Translations under genes and position numbers: made by a program | NCBI GenBank assembly: GCA_947503835.1 | Contig: CANNFM010000002.1 | Coordinates: forward strand, 310,001-374,000 | Source of the DNA: an uncultured Aquimarina sp. | GTDB lineage: Bacteria > Bacteroidota > Bacteroidia > Flavobacteriales > Flavobacteriaceae | Reading direction: 5' to 3' | DNA length: 64,000 nt | The notes under the pieces: model-generated | What the model saw: only the letters and a program-made list of their open reading frames with translations | Databases searched by the model: none | What the model was told of the DNA's origin: nothing | Part shown: piece after piece, positions 26,049 to 35,404 of the stretch | Layout: each line of letters starts with the position of its first letter | Numbering within the stretch: position 1 is the stretch's first letter

Positions 26049-27182
26049 TTAATTAGAAGTTAATGATAAATAAAAATCTTCAAAGGCTTTTACACCTGAT
26101 TTAATATCATATCCATGTTTTTTGAGCGCATCAAAGTTATCCGTCCTTTTATAAGAATGCTGTTTCAAAATCTCATCTGCCCATACCATAGGGGCGTCTA
26201 CTATTGAAAGGAAGGTAATATCCTCTGTGATATGAACTTCGTTAGTTATCGTATCTGAAGCAAAGATTTTAAGCCCAGCTGCCTGTGCCTCTATTAATGT
26301 AACCGGTAAGCCTTCATACAAAGATGGAAAAACGAAGATATCCAACATTTGACAAAGGTTAGCAATATCAGTTCTTAAGCCTAAAAAATGCACTTTATGA
26401 TCTATAGAAAGGCTTTTAGCTTCACTTTCTATACTTTTGCGTAAGGGTCCATCTCCTATAAGCACCAGACTACTATCCTCTTTTTTCTGAAGTACTTTCT
26501 GAAAAACTTTAAGTAAATAAGTGTGATTCTTGGGATCTGTAAAATTTCCTATATGACCCAGGACTAATTCATCTTCCAGGTTCAATTCTTTTTTATACTC
26601 TTCGGATATTTTAGAATTAAATATAAATTTTTCGGCATCAATAGCATTATTCATAATCTCAAAAGGCTGCTCGACACCAAATAACCAATTCCCTGCTTTT
26701 TCTCCACAAGAAAAATAATGAGTCGTATGATTATGAATACGTTTCTTAAGTTGAAATTTTACAGATTTTTTAAGTGCTTCTTTCGCGCTTTTAGGATGAA
26801 GCAGATCTTTTAGTTTAATACGTTCTGTAGCGGTATGTGCGTGTGCAATTCTATACGGAATTTCAAACTCTTCTGCTATTTTAAGTACAAAACTGCTAAA
26901 TGTATTGAGGTGAGAATGCACAATAGAATACTCACTATGCTCTTTAAAGAAAGATCTTAGCTCGTTATAATAGTTATTCGGAAAAAACGGATTGATGGGA
27001 TTCATTCTATAAATTGTACCTCCCAGACTTTCTATTTCGTCATCAAACGCTCCTCGTTCCTGTCGATGCACCAGGAAATCAAACTGAACTTTTTCTCTAT
27101 CAATATTTCGATAGTAATTCATGATCATCGACTCTGCTCCTCCACGACCCATAATTGTGAAAACCTGTAAAATCCTTACCAT
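26049..27182 (-). CDS. GT4-family glycosyltransferase (EpsF-like)
   Basis: GT-B glycosyltransferase, 377 residues. It begins RILQVFTIMGRGGAESMIMN, typical of the EpsF group, and has YSIVHSHLNTFSSFVLK, LGHIGNFTDPKNHTYLL, VLIGDGPLRKSIE and the donor-site stretch FPSLYEGLPVTLIEAQAAGL. It lies in a tight run with the PaaK-like gene (2-bp gap) and the GT2 gene (3-bp gap). It builds the repeat unit on the cytoplasmic face; the sugar donor is unknown. Confidence 0.9.
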   Translation of the reverse strand: MVRILQVFTIMGRGGAESMIMNYYRNIDREKVQFDFLVHRQERGAFDDEIESLGGTIYRMNPINPFFPNNYYNELRSFFKEHSEYSIVHSHLNTFSSFVLKIAEEFEIPYRIAHAHTATERIKLKDLLHPKSAKEALKKSVKFQLKKRIHNHTTHYFSCGEKAGNWLFGVEQPFEIMNNAIDAEKFIFNSKISEEYKKELNLEDELVLGHIGNFTDPKNHTYLLKVFQKVLQKKEDSSLVLIGDGPLRKSIESEAKSLSIDHKVHFLGLRTDIANLCQMLDIFVFPSLYEGLPVTLIEAQAAGLKIFASDTITNEVHITEDITFLSIVDAPMVWADEILKQHSYKRTDNFDALKKHGYDIKSGVKAFEDFYLSLTSN

Positions 27183-27185
27183 TTG

Positions 27186-28073
27186 TTATAGTCCATTTTT
27201 TGTTTTCAATCGTATATACAAGTTCAATAACACTCCAAACGGAATGGCTAAAATTGTAATGAATTTTTTTGGAGACTCCTTAATAAATTTCCAATTCTTA
27301 ATAAAAATTGAACTCGACACATAATGAATCGCATTCTTGAATTTATCTTTAAATGTTTTTGCCAGACGCATTCTATTTTTTCTAGAAAATGCAAATCCAT
27401 TGGGATGTCTTCTGTATTGTTTCAGCATATTCATACTAGAGCCATCCTCCATATATTCTACAATACACAATACTTCATTTAAAGTCAAAAGCTCATAATC
27501 CTGATCAATTAATTGATACAAATATCCTAATGGAACAAATCTTTCGCCTTTAAAAAGAGGATATTTAGGGTATTTTTTTACAACTTCTGTTCTGTATACT
27601 ATTTTCTTATCTCCTTGGGCATTATGAATATTGTATAGATCATACATTGTAGTTTGACGTAAAGTCTCAGGAATCTTAGTTCCTATCACTTTTCCGTTTA
27701 TATCGGAATCAAGGCCAACCAATCCGGCGTATTGATCTGATCCATTTGTCTTCCAGAAAGAAATAATTTTTTCTACAGCATCATCAGGCATATAATCGTC
27801 AGAATCGATACATACATTTAATTTGGTTTCGATCAAATCATATGCCGTATTATGAGCACCGTGCATTCCTTGGTTTTCTTGATACTGATACTGTATTTGG
27901 ATTTTATTTTCTTTAATCCAACCTTCTACCACATTTTTGGTATCATCAGAAGATCCATCATCAATGATTAACCATATAAAATCATTACTGGTTTGGCGCA
28001 CCAAACTGTTATAACAATTATCAAGACAATACGCCCTATTATAACTTGGTGTAAAAACAGTTAAGGTCTTCAT
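27186..28073 (-). CDS. GT2-family glycosyltransferase
   Basis: GT-A inverting glycosyltransferase, 295 residues. It has TVFTPSYNRAYCLDNC at the N-terminus, IIDDGSSDDT, and the metal-binding DxD-type motif CIDSDDYMPDD near 91-101. No membrane segment is seen apart from a mildly hydrophobic C-terminal amphipathic stretch (ITILAIPFGVLLNLYIRLK) that may hold it to the membrane. It lies in the same operon as the polymerase-like gene 14 bp upstream. Confidence 0.9.
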   Translation of the reverse strand: MKTLTVFTPSYNRAYCLDNCYNSLVRQTSNDFIWLIIDDGSSDDTKNVVEGWIKENKIQIQYQYQENQGMHGAHNTAYDLIETKLNVCIDSDDYMPDDAVEKIISFWKTNGSDQYAGLVGLDSDINGKVIGTKIPETLRQTTMYDLYNIHNAQGDKKIVYRTEVVKKYPKYPLFKGERFVPLGYLYQLIDQDYELLTLNEVLCIVEYMEDGSSMNMLKQYRRHPNGFAFSRKNRMRLAKTFKDKFKNAIHYVSSSIFIKNWKFIKESPKKFITILAIPFGVLLNLYIRLKTKNGL

Positions 28074-28087
28074 TTTAAAAATTTTTA

Positions 28088-29182
28088 TTAACTATAATAT
28101 ATTAAATACATAAAATAGGTGAATCCAAAATATCCAAGCACCACCCTACCAATGGCTACATGTTGATTTTTAAAAAATTGTTGTTTTAAGAATGGGTAGA
28201 TGATCACAATAGCCATCATAAACCATGATAAATATGCAAATCGATTAGAAAAATTGGCACGTATTACCAGTATCCAAAAAGCATTACATATTACATACAC
28301 ATTAAACAATTGATGATATAAAACATCTTCAAATTTTCGTTTAAAAATAAAATACCATCCTGCATATACTGCTCCTGCACTATAGATTAGAAAATCCCAT
28401 CGAAATCCTGTTTTACCATAAGATTCTCCACTTGTATTTTCTGATAAATATCCTCCTAACCTCTCTTCTGCAAAACCAAGACTACCAAACAGTGATTCCC
28501 AAAATCCTCCAAGAGCCAAAGACAAAGGAATGGCTACAAACCATGCAATAATATAGGCTTTGGGTTTATTATAAAAATAAGCCAATCCAAAGGCTAATGC
28601 TGGTAACATCACTGTCTGATGTACCAGTGTTGCTAATACTATAAAAGCTATCATTACCGGTAATCGCTTGTAGTATGACAATCCTAATAAAAATATTGAA
28701 GTTGCCATCCCGTTTCGCATTCCATTAACACCATAAGTCCAGAACGAAAATGAAATAATCAATAATAAGAAGCTATAATACCAGTATTCTTTAAAAAAGG
28801 ATTTAGAGACTCGATACAAAGGATATATATAAATCAACGCACAAGAAGCAAAGAAAAATTTTGCACTCATAACAGAAGAACAAAACTTCATAAAAAGATT
28901 AAAGGCTATATCTTTATCTGTATTGGCGGGGGCTCCATTAGCATAGTTTTTATATTGTATATCATAGTTTCCCATATCACCAAATAAATAACTAATCGGC
29001 CTGAAACCCATGTATATTACAATAAAAAACAAGAGAACATATCCCATGCCATTTATGAACGTAATATTTTTCTGATCATGCAACGAGAGCATATACGTAT
29101 GCAATAAAGTAAACGTAACTATACCCAGGCATATATTAATATACACATCAAAATATTTTATTACGGGTATGAAATCAAACAC
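28088..29182 (-). CDS. EpsG-family (Wzy-like) polysaccharide polymerase
   Basis: Integral membrane protein, 364 residues with about ten hydrophobic segments. The EpsG family hallmark GMRNGMATSIFLLGL is near 155-169, with YGVNG just before it and a loop bearing HQTVMLP near 190. It is expected to polymerise flipped repeat units on the periplasmic side, working with the Wzx at 41-42.5 kb and the Wzc-like regulator. It is the only Wzy-like candidate that I see. The gene follows the ACP gene in the same direction with a 27-bp gap. Confidence 0.82.
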   Translation of the reverse strand: MFDFIPVIKYFDVYINICLGIVTFTLLHTYMLSLHDQKNITFINGMGYVLLFFIVIYMGFRPISYLFGDMGNYDIQYKNYANGAPANTDKDIAFNLFMKFCSSVMSAKFFFASCALIYIYPLYRVSKSFFKEYWYYSFLLLIISFSFWTYGVNGMRNGMATSIFLLGLSYYKRLPVMIAFIVLATLVHQTVMLPALAFGLAYFYNKPKAYIIAWFVAIPLSLALGGFWESLFGSLGFAEERLGGYLSENTSGESYGKTGFRWDFLIYSAGAVYAGWYFIFKRKFEDVLYHQLFNVYVICNAFWILVIRANFSNRFAYLSWFMMAIVIIYPFLKQQFFKNQHVAIGRVVLGYFGFTYFMYLIYYS

Positions 29183-29209
29183 TTTATATTGCTTTAGACA
29201 GTACTATTT

Positions 29210-29446
29210 TTATTGTTTTTTCTCTTTTATTGCTTCCAACATTTCACCTACATTTTTCCATTCTAGAATTTGAGCACTGGTAAATTTGATACCAAAATGT
29301 TTTTCTATTTCTACCACCAAATAAATATGATTAATAGAATCCCACTCGTCAATATCACTCGCTACAGTTTCATTAGTAAGAGTAATGTCATCATTTTCAA
29401 GAACTTCACGAAAAAGTAAGGTTAGTTCATTATGAACGTCATTCAT
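29210..29446 (-). CDS. Acyl carrier protein paired with FkbH
   Basis: Small acidic protein of 78 residues with the 4'-phosphopantetheine site DEWDSINH (Ser37). The DxWDSxxH form is common in carrier proteins that work with FkbH-type enzymes, whereas fatty-acid ACPs normally have DSLD. Its start codon overlaps the end of the FkbH gene by 4 bp, so the two are translationally coupled. It is expected to carry a glyceryl or similar group that FkbH loads, for use by the nearby MBOAT. A housekeeping fatty-acid ACP is unlikely because of sequence and setting. Confidence 0.9.
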   Translation of the reverse strand: MNDVHNELTLLFREVLENDDITLTNETVASDIDEWDSINHIYLVVEIEKHFGIKFTSAQILEWKNVGEMLEAIKEKKQ

Positions 29447-31173
29447 GATATATAATTATTAAAAGGTTTATAATTTAAAAGATTTAGTGTATATATATTT
29501 TTTGTTTCTGAAGCATTAAAAGTTAATTTCTCTAATAAATCTGAAACTAGTTTATTTTTGGGCGTCTCTAAATATTCTCCAATAATTAATTCTGCTCCTC
29601 TTTCTACCGCATTAGAAACGATAGTGTTCATAGCATAATGTTCTACTCCTCGTTTTAGCACTCTACAGCTCATAATCCAGGTATCGATAAAGAAAGATCC
29701 CTCTTTACTTTTCTCTAAAATTATTACCGAAATTAAGCCATAATCACCAAACTTGTCTTTTAACTTCACAGAATATGTGAGATGATTTTCTGAGTTCATG
29801 AATGTCGTGATATCATTTTCTGTATATCGCTTCGTTCTTAGATTAAACTGATTAGATCTCTGAGTAAGCTGTGCTATCCTGGAAACATCTTTTTCTGTAA
29901 AGCTCTCTATCACTCCTTCCATCTCTAAAGACTTCAGGTAATCATCCATGTTAGTCACCGAAGCCACTAATTTTTTACGTTCTGCCTCTTGTTGATATTG
30001 TGCAGTTCTATCTTTATCATTATCAGAATACGAAGCTGTTTCGAATAAATTTAAGCTCGTTAAATAGGGTACATACAAAGCTGGGTCTTCTGGTAATTCG
30101 GGCACAGTAACTTCGGGTAAACTTTGTCTTACGATATCTCGCTCAGCTGGATTATCATCTATAAAGACCATAGAATCAAAACCAATATTTAGAACTTCTT
30201 GAATGTACCGTATATTATCTGCCTTATTTTTCCAGTTTGCGACAAACACAGAAATATCTTTTAGTCGAAGTACCATTTCACTATGTTTTTCGAAAGGTTC
30301 TTTGGCCACTTCTTCGGTGTTTTTAGAACATACCGCTAAAATAATACCTCGTTCTTTAAGTTCCTTAGCCCATTTTTGAAGTTTAGAAAAGGCTTTCCCT
30401 ATTCCTAATGATCCGACTTGGATATTTTCTATTCCGTCGTCTCCAATAATACCTCCCCAAGTTGTATTATCCAGATCCAAAATCAAACACTTCTTAAAGC
30501 TTCCTTTTAAAGCTTTAATAAATTGAGTAACATGATGGGTTAATATTGCAAAAGTGTCAATCGAATAATGTAAATCTGAGTTGATAAATGCGGGCCAATC
30601 TCGATAATCAGCTACACCCTGAAGGTATTTATTAATCTCAAAGACATAGAAATCTTGTACCTCATCGGTAAGACTCATCATCTCATTATTGATCTTCCAT
30701 AATTGTTTATAAAAACTATGAGGTATTTTAGAAAATAAGTTTCCATATAATTGATCATCAATTAACTCATAAGAAAAATAAATAATCTTAGCCCTAGAAT
30801 TATTTGCTCTAATAAGGGATACTCTGTTTTTAACAGATTCATTGATATCTTTATAGAATTGGGCTCTACTTTGGTTATCTTCTATTGCATAAAACTTGTC
30901 TTTAAGTTTTAATGCAGATTCGAAAATAATGATAACCTCGGGATCAAATTCATACAGACCAGATTCAGCATCTATGATGGTAATATCTATTTGATCATAA
31001 TCTGATTCATAAACCTGAGTATCAAACCCTGCCACAGTTAACTGATTCTTTAATGCTTTAGAAAAAAAAGTGGTTGTATGATTACCCAAAACAGCTACTC
31101 TAACTTTTCTTGCATTCGAATCTATTTTTTTAGCCTCTTTCTGCAGTGCTCTAAAACTTAAAATTGGTTCCAT
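29443..31173 (-). CDS. FkbH-like HAD-IIIC family protein (acyl-ACP loading)
   Basis: The 576-residue protein has three parts. The N-terminal 1-215 is SGNH-like (VRVAVLGNHTTTFF) without a clear catalytic triad. The HAD-IIIC domain at about 225-390 has the nucleophile motif LDLDNTTWGG (233-242), the Cys282 motif AVCSKN, and FIDDNPAERD. The C-terminal GNAT-like domain spans about 430-576 (LTQRSNQFNLRTKRY, WIMSCRVLKRGVEH). Characterised FkbH proteins take the glyceryl group of 1,3-bisphosphoglycerate and load it on an ACP. The ACP gene overlaps its 3' end by 4 bp, and an SGNH-MBOAT pair lies just upstream. I infer that it supplies glyceryl-ACP or a related hydroxyacyl-ACP for glycan acylation. 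Confidence 0.88.
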   Translation of the reverse strand: MEPILSFRALQKEAKKIDSNARKVRVAVLGNHTTTFFSKALKNQLTVAGFDTQVYESDYDQIDITIIDAESGLYEFDPEVIIIFESALKLKDKFYAIEDNQSRAQFYKDINESVKNRVSLIRANNSRAKIIYFSYELIDDQLYGNLFSKIPHSFYKQLWKINNEMMSLTDEVQDFYVFEINKYLQGVADYRDWPAFINSDLHYSIDTFAILTHHVTQFIKALKGSFKKCLILDLDNTTWGGIIGDDGIENIQVGSLGIGKAFSKLQKWAKELKERGIILAVCSKNTEEVAKEPFEKHSEMVLRLKDISVFVANWKNKADNIRYIQEVLNIGFDSMVFIDDNPAERDIVRQSLPEVTVPELPEDPALYVPYLTSLNLFETASYSDNDKDRTAQYQQEAERKKLVASVTNMDDYLKSLEMEGVIESFTEKDVSRIAQLTQRSNQFNLRTKRYTENDITTFMNSENHLTYSVKLKDKFGDYGLISVIILEKSKEGSFFIDTWIMSCRVLKRGVEHYAMNTIVSNAVERGAELIIGEYLETPKNKLVSDLLEKLTFNASETKNIYTLNLLNYKPFNNYIS

Positions 31174-31194
31174 ATTTCTTCTTACGCTTACTAC

Positions 31195-32121
31195 TTATAC
31201 TTTTAATACCGACTTAATCGAATCGCTAACAATCTTGCTAAAATACTTACTTCCCTCTTTATCAAGATGATGACCATCGTATGTTTTAAACTTCAATTTT
31301 GATGTTCCATTATTAAAATTAAAATAACGGGCATCGTGCTTGTTGCACACTTCATTTATATACACATCAAAATCGGTAAAGAAAGTATTCTCGATCTCAA
31401 GAAAATCATCATCTATAGGAGTTCTTACTATAAAAACCTTACCATGCTCTTTAAGCGATTTTAATAACCCTTCTAAACTTTGTAATCGTTTTTTAGATAC
31501 CTGATAATCGTCTACAAATCGTAAAAGCATATCTTTTTGAGTCTTTTTCCAACTTAAAAAGGTGGCACTATCCTCTGGAAAATATCGCTGCTCTAACCAA
31601 CCGTCTTTGTGCATCTTTGAGTTCTGTCTAAAAATCCCTTTAAAATGAAAATAACTCAAATTTTTTAGAAAGTACTCATAATTAGGATTCATTGATACAT
31701 TTACCATGTTATGCGGTGGTTGATCAACTTCTCTAAAGATTTCTTCTCCACCATCATCGGGTATTTCGTTAGCCAACATCCAGGGTGTAATAGAGATGAT
31801 AAATATCCCATTTTTTGTATTTGGGTCTAGTTTTTTAAAGATACTCTTATTATAATGTGTCCCTATGGGTGCTTGCGATACCGTAAAACTATAGTTGAAA
31901 AAAGGTAATTCTTTTCCCAAACTTTGTAATTCTTTATCCAATATCTTAGGTTGTAAGCCTTGCATACTTCGTGAACCACCAATGATCATTGATTTGGCAA
32001 CCGGAGTAGTAAATTTTGTATAGAAAAAGTCTACGTACCCACCAAAATAGATAAGGATCATACTTGTAATTACAAAACAAGTAAAAGAATATATGGCTGC
32101 TTTAATAAGAAATTTTTTCAT
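31195..32121 (-). CDS. SGNH-like membrane-anchored acyl-transfer partner 3
   Basis: Partner of MBOAT 3, 308 residues. It has one N-terminal membrane helix (about 8-27). The block I serine is in MIIGGSRSMQG (Ser50, GGSRS form), and block V is YDGHHLDKEGSKYF (Asp282, His284, His285). It lies 6 bp after the MBOAT 3 gene and 21 bp before FkbH, so acyl loading and transfer are encoded in one run. The GGSRS block differs from the GDS and GNS forms of the other two partners, in line with different specificity. Confidence 0.78.
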   Translation of the reverse strand: MKKFLIKAAIYSFTCFVITSMILIYFGGYVDFFYTKFTTPVAKSMIIGGSRSMQGLQPKILDKELQSLGKELPFFNYSFTVSQAPIGTHYNKSIFKKLDPNTKNGIFIISITPWMLANEIPDDGGEEIFREVDQPPHNMVNVSMNPNYEYFLKNLSYFHFKGIFRQNSKMHKDGWLEQRYFPEDSATFLSWKKTQKDMLLRFVDDYQVSKKRLQSLEGLLKSLKEHGKVFIVRTPIDDDFLEIENTFFTDFDVYINEVCNKHDARYFNFNNGTSKLKFKTYDGHHLDKEGSKYFSKIVSDSIKSVLKV

Positions 32122-32127
32122 ACTCCC

Positions 32128-33576
32128 TTAAAATTGAAAATAAATAAACGGTGCTGGTGAAGCTCCAAATAATAGAATTAAAACAAAAAGAAATGTATAT
32201 ATAAAACCTCTAGCTATCGGAAAATTGATTTTAGAGATCGACAATGCATGTTCTTCATTTCTTTGAATCCATTCACACAAAATTAATAAAGGAATTAATC
32301 CTAATAGAATAATATTGGGCAGTGCAACATCAAAAACAGAAGCTGTAAAGAGGCCTTTAAAAATATTCACTATATAATCTATGGCATGGGATAGACTTTG
32401 CGCTCTAAAAAAGATATAGGTCAAACAGACCATGCTAAAAGTAAGAAGCATCTTATGAAGATCCTTTAATGTGCTCGTATTCTTTGCCCCTTTATTGGTA
32501 GAAATTGCTGTAAATCTCTTTTTAGAAAAAATTATAGGAATATAAAACAGGCCATGTAACCCACCCCAAACAATAAAATTCCATCCTGCTCCATGCCACA
32601 ATCCAGACAATAAGAACGTGATAAAGACGGCAGAAAAAATACCATATTTCTTATAGTTTCTAAGATCCACTGCTAACGGGGTAAAGACATAATCATTAAG
32701 CCAACTAGATAGTGATATATGCCATCTTTTCCAGAAATCTGATATGTTTACCGAAAAATAAGGGTAATTAAAGTTTCGTTTAAATTTAAACCCAAATAAT
32801 TTAGCTACTCCGATTGCGATATCTGTATACCCGCTAAAATCGGCATAAATTTGGAATGCAAAAACAACAACACCTAAAATTAAAGTGCCGCTGGATTGAT
32901 TTCCATAATTCTCAAAAATAGTATTCACATAAGGTGCACAGTTGTCTGCAATAACCACCTTTTTAAAAAGTCCCCACAACATCTGGCGCCCACCATCTAC
33001 GGCAATTTCATAATTAAACTTTCTTTTACTAAAAAATTGTGGCAATAGATTAGAAGCTCTTTCTATAGGCCCTGCAACGAGTTGAGGAAAAAAAGCTACA
33101 AACGTAGCAAAAGCAACAAAATCTTTGGTAGGCTCTAATCGTCTCTTACTTATATCTAAAGAATACGACATGGTCTGAAACGTATAGAATGATATACCAA
33201 CGGGTAATATTATACTTAAAGAATAATAATCCATTTCGTACCCAACGGTATTGAACGCATCAATAAATGAAGTAATGAAAAAATTGAAGTATTTAAAAAA
33301 TCCTAATAAACTCAGATTAAATCCCATAGATAACCACAGCCATCTTTTTCTTCTTTTTGGATTTTCTTCTTTATGAATCTGAAGGCCAACAAAATAATCA
33401 ACTATTGTGCTCAGTAAAATTAAGGAAAGAAACCGCCAATCCCACCATCCATAAAACACATAACTTGCGGCTAATAACAAGAAGTTTTGATATTTCAAAT
33501 TTTTATTAATTATAAACCAATAGGTAAAGAACACTATTGGAAGAAATAAAAAAAACTCTATTGAATTAAAAAGCAT
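32128..33576 (-). CDS. MBOAT O-acyltransferase 3, linked to FkbH and ACP
   Basis: Third membrane-bound O-acyltransferase, 482 residues, with ILPVGISFYTFQTMSY, PQLVAGPIERASNLLP, FWKRWHISLSSWLNDY, LWHGAGWNF (His328) and the ending FIYFQF. It departs from the other two after the WHISLS block: they share RDYLYIPLGGS, while this one reads NDYVFTPLAVDLRNYKK. This change lies next to the catalytic region. With the SGNH partner, FkbH and ACP just downstream, it is the likely enzyme that takes an acyl group from the carrier protein, as DltB does for D-alanine. The donor link is inferred from gene order. Confidence 0.92.
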   Translation of the reverse strand: MLFNSIEFFLFLPIVFFTYWFIINKNLKYQNFLLLAASYVFYGWWDWRFLSLILLSTIVDYFVGLQIHKEENPKRRKRWLWLSMGFNLSLLGFFKYFNFFITSFIDAFNTVGYEMDYYSLSIILPVGISFYTFQTMSYSLDISKRRLEPTKDFVAFATFVAFFPQLVAGPIERASNLLPQFFSKRKFNYEIAVDGGRQMLWGLFKKVVIADNCAPYVNTIFENYGNQSSGTLILGVVVFAFQIYADFSGYTDIAIGVAKLFGFKFKRNFNYPYFSVNISDFWKRWHISLSSWLNDYVFTPLAVDLRNYKKYGIFSAVFITFLLSGLWHGAGWNFIVWGGLHGLFYIPIIFSKKRFTAISTNKGAKNTSTLKDLHKMLLTFSMVCLTYIFFRAQSLSHAIDYIVNIFKGLFTASVFDVALPNIILLGLIPLLILCEWIQRNEEHALSISKINFPIARGFIYTFLFVLILLFGASPAPFIYFQF

Positions 33577-33616
33577 ATTCGATAATCATTAATTGTTTAC
33601 ACCCTGGTTTTATACT

Positions 33617-34201
33617 TTAATCATTTTGTGATCCCTTATTCACATCGATCGTTTTAATCACTTTAGCCGGATTGCCAACAGCAACAGAGTTATCCGGAAT
33701 ACTTTTAGTGACTACTGCACCTGCGCCAATAATGCAATTATCGCCGATAGTAATATCTCCTATTATGGTGCAATTTGTATATAATTTTACATGATCCCCA
33801 ATGGTAGGTTTCTTTCCCTCTTTTTCTCCTACTGTTACCAATTGATTAATGTATAGATTTTTACCAACTTGTTTTGCATTAATTATTGAGCTATAGGGAT
33901 GCGCTAAAATTACTCCTCCATCTATTTTGGTATTGACGTCAATAGTAAAGCGATTATCTCTAGGGTAAAATAACCTAAGTATATTGCTAAAAAAACCTGT
34001 AGTCCTAAAATAAAAAAGTGTTCTAAAATATTTACTCTGTGATAAGCGCATTGTTAAATCATAAGCAACTCGCAAAGATGAATTAGGTATTATATCTAAA
34101 CAGTACAAATCTTCTGTAATTAGAGCTTTATTTTTGCTACTCAGGAAAAGCATCAAATGAGGTAGAAAAAAAAGCTGATGTATTGCATAAAATATCCTCA
34201 T
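33617..34201 (-). CDS. Hexapeptide-repeat O-acetyltransferase (CysE-like)
   Basis: A 194-residue acetyltransferase of the serine-acetyltransferase-like group. Left-handed beta-helix repeats run from about 95 to 180 (GDITIGDNCIIGAGAVVTKSI near the end, split by imperfect turns) and the typical close is VAVGNPAKVIKTI. A candidate catalytic His lies in LAHPYSSII near residue 96, with YINQLVTVG following. The N-terminal part is helical and hydrophobic. In capsule loci such proteins O-acetylate sugars from acetyl-CoA. It overlaps the upstream GT4 gene by 4 bp, so it is coupled to glycan assembly and not to cysteine synthesis. Confidence 0.85.
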   Translation of the reverse strand: MRIFYAIHQLFFLPHLMLFLSSKNKALITEDLYCLDIIPNSSLRVAYDLTMRLSQSKYFRTLFYFRTTGFFSNILRLFYPRDNRFTIDVNTKIDGGVILAHPYSSIINAKQVGKNLYINQLVTVGEKEGKKPTIGDHVKLYTNCTIIGDITIGDNCIIGAGAVVTKSIPDNSVAVGNPAKVIKTIDVNKGSQND

Positions 34202-35313
34202 CGTATTTCTTTTTTATTTATAATCTCATGATCCCAAATAGTCATGATTGCATCTAAAGTATATTTCTTTGCATTCACAAATCCATTTTTTGCCAACTGT
34301 ATTTTTCGGGATTCGTTTGTGGTCATATCCATCAACTCTTCTACAAATAGTTCTTGATTATCCATCTCTACAAGAACACCATTCTGATTATGGCTAATTA
34401 TATTTCTGGGACCCGTAGGGCAATCATATGAAATAATCGGCAGACCACAAGATTGCGCTTCTAAAAGAACCATCGGAAAACACTCTGCTGCCGAAGTCAT
34501 GAGGTAAAGACCGTAGCTTCTCATTTTATCTTGTATTGTATTGGTAGAACCCTTGATCTCCACATAATCAGAAAGCTTCAACGATTCTATTTTTTGTTTT
34601 AAGAAATCTACATCTTCTTTCTCTCCGTCTCCATAAATTTCTAGTTTCCAATCTTTTTCTTTTTCAATAAATTGAGCCCAAATATCGATAAGAACATCAA
34701 ACCGCTTAACCCCAGATATACGACCAGCAGCCATGGCGATTTTTTTTCTATCGGTATATACCGGTTCTATTTCTCTATCTACCTGAATAGGGTTTGAGAT
34801 CGTTACGACATTATCGTACTGATAAAATGCTCTTTCTTCGGGGTTTAATACCACCAAAAAGTCAAATTTCGACTCCAGATAGCTCTCAAATCTACGAAAG
34901 AGCGTTTTCTTGCGTCTAGAAAGGTAAAATTTAGAAAAGTGAAACTCTTTAAGAATTTTTGCTTTTGTTATCAATAATGGAAAGAAAAAAGTAACCGGAA
35001 TGTGATTTGCAACAATAATAATATCCGGTTTTATTTTTCTCAATTTTGATTGCAGTCGAAAAAGGTTTTTGAAAATCTTAATCAAATTTTTAGGACTAAA
35101 GTAGCTAGAGTACCGATGATAATTAACATCAAGATCATGAAGTTGTACCTCACTATTCATTGGATAGTATGGCTTTTTGCCTTCTTGCTCTGTAGTAATC
35201 ACATGTACCTCATGATGATCTTGAGTAACCCAATAGTTTGCCTTAAGGTATATCAAACTTGTGATCCCCCCTATTTTACATATCTGATCTGTTAAAATAA
35301 CAATCTTTTTCAT
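34198..35313 (-). CDS. GT4-family glycosyltransferase
   Basis: GT-B glycosyltransferase of 371 residues from the chosen ATG at 35313 (KKIVILTDQICKIGGITSL). The ATG at 35337 would add MSKNNIIK, which the family does not need. It has IIIVANHIPVTFFFP, MAAGRISGVKRFDVLI, LEIYGDGEKEDVDFLK and the donor-site run CFPMVLLEAQSCGLP, followed by YDCPTGPRNIISH. This last motif also occurs in the GT4 at 36570-37679, so the two are related. Its end overlaps the hexapeptide acetyltransferase gene by 4 bp. Confidence 0.9.
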   Translation of the reverse strand: MKKIVILTDQICKIGGITSLIYLKANYWVTQDHHEVHVITTEQEGKKPYYPMNSEVQLHDLDVNYHRYSSYFSPKNLIKIFKNLFRLQSKLRKIKPDIIIVANHIPVTFFFPLLITKAKILKEFHFSKFYLSRRKKTLFRRFESYLESKFDFLVVLNPEERAFYQYDNVVTISNPIQVDREIEPVYTDRKKIAMAAGRISGVKRFDVLIDIWAQFIEKEKDWKLEIYGDGEKEDVDFLKQKIESLKLSDYVEIKGSTNTIQDKMRSYGLYLMTSAAECFPMVLLEAQSCGLPIISYDCPTGPRNIISHNQNGVLVEMDNQELFVEELMDMTTNESRKIQLAKNGFVNAKKYTLDAIMTIWDHEIINKKEIR

Positions 35314-35404
35314 CTTTATGATATTGTTTTTAGACATACCCCACTAGCAACTAAAAACATACTCTTTAACCCATTGTGCATTTAGATATTTTTTAACCAA
35401 ACTC

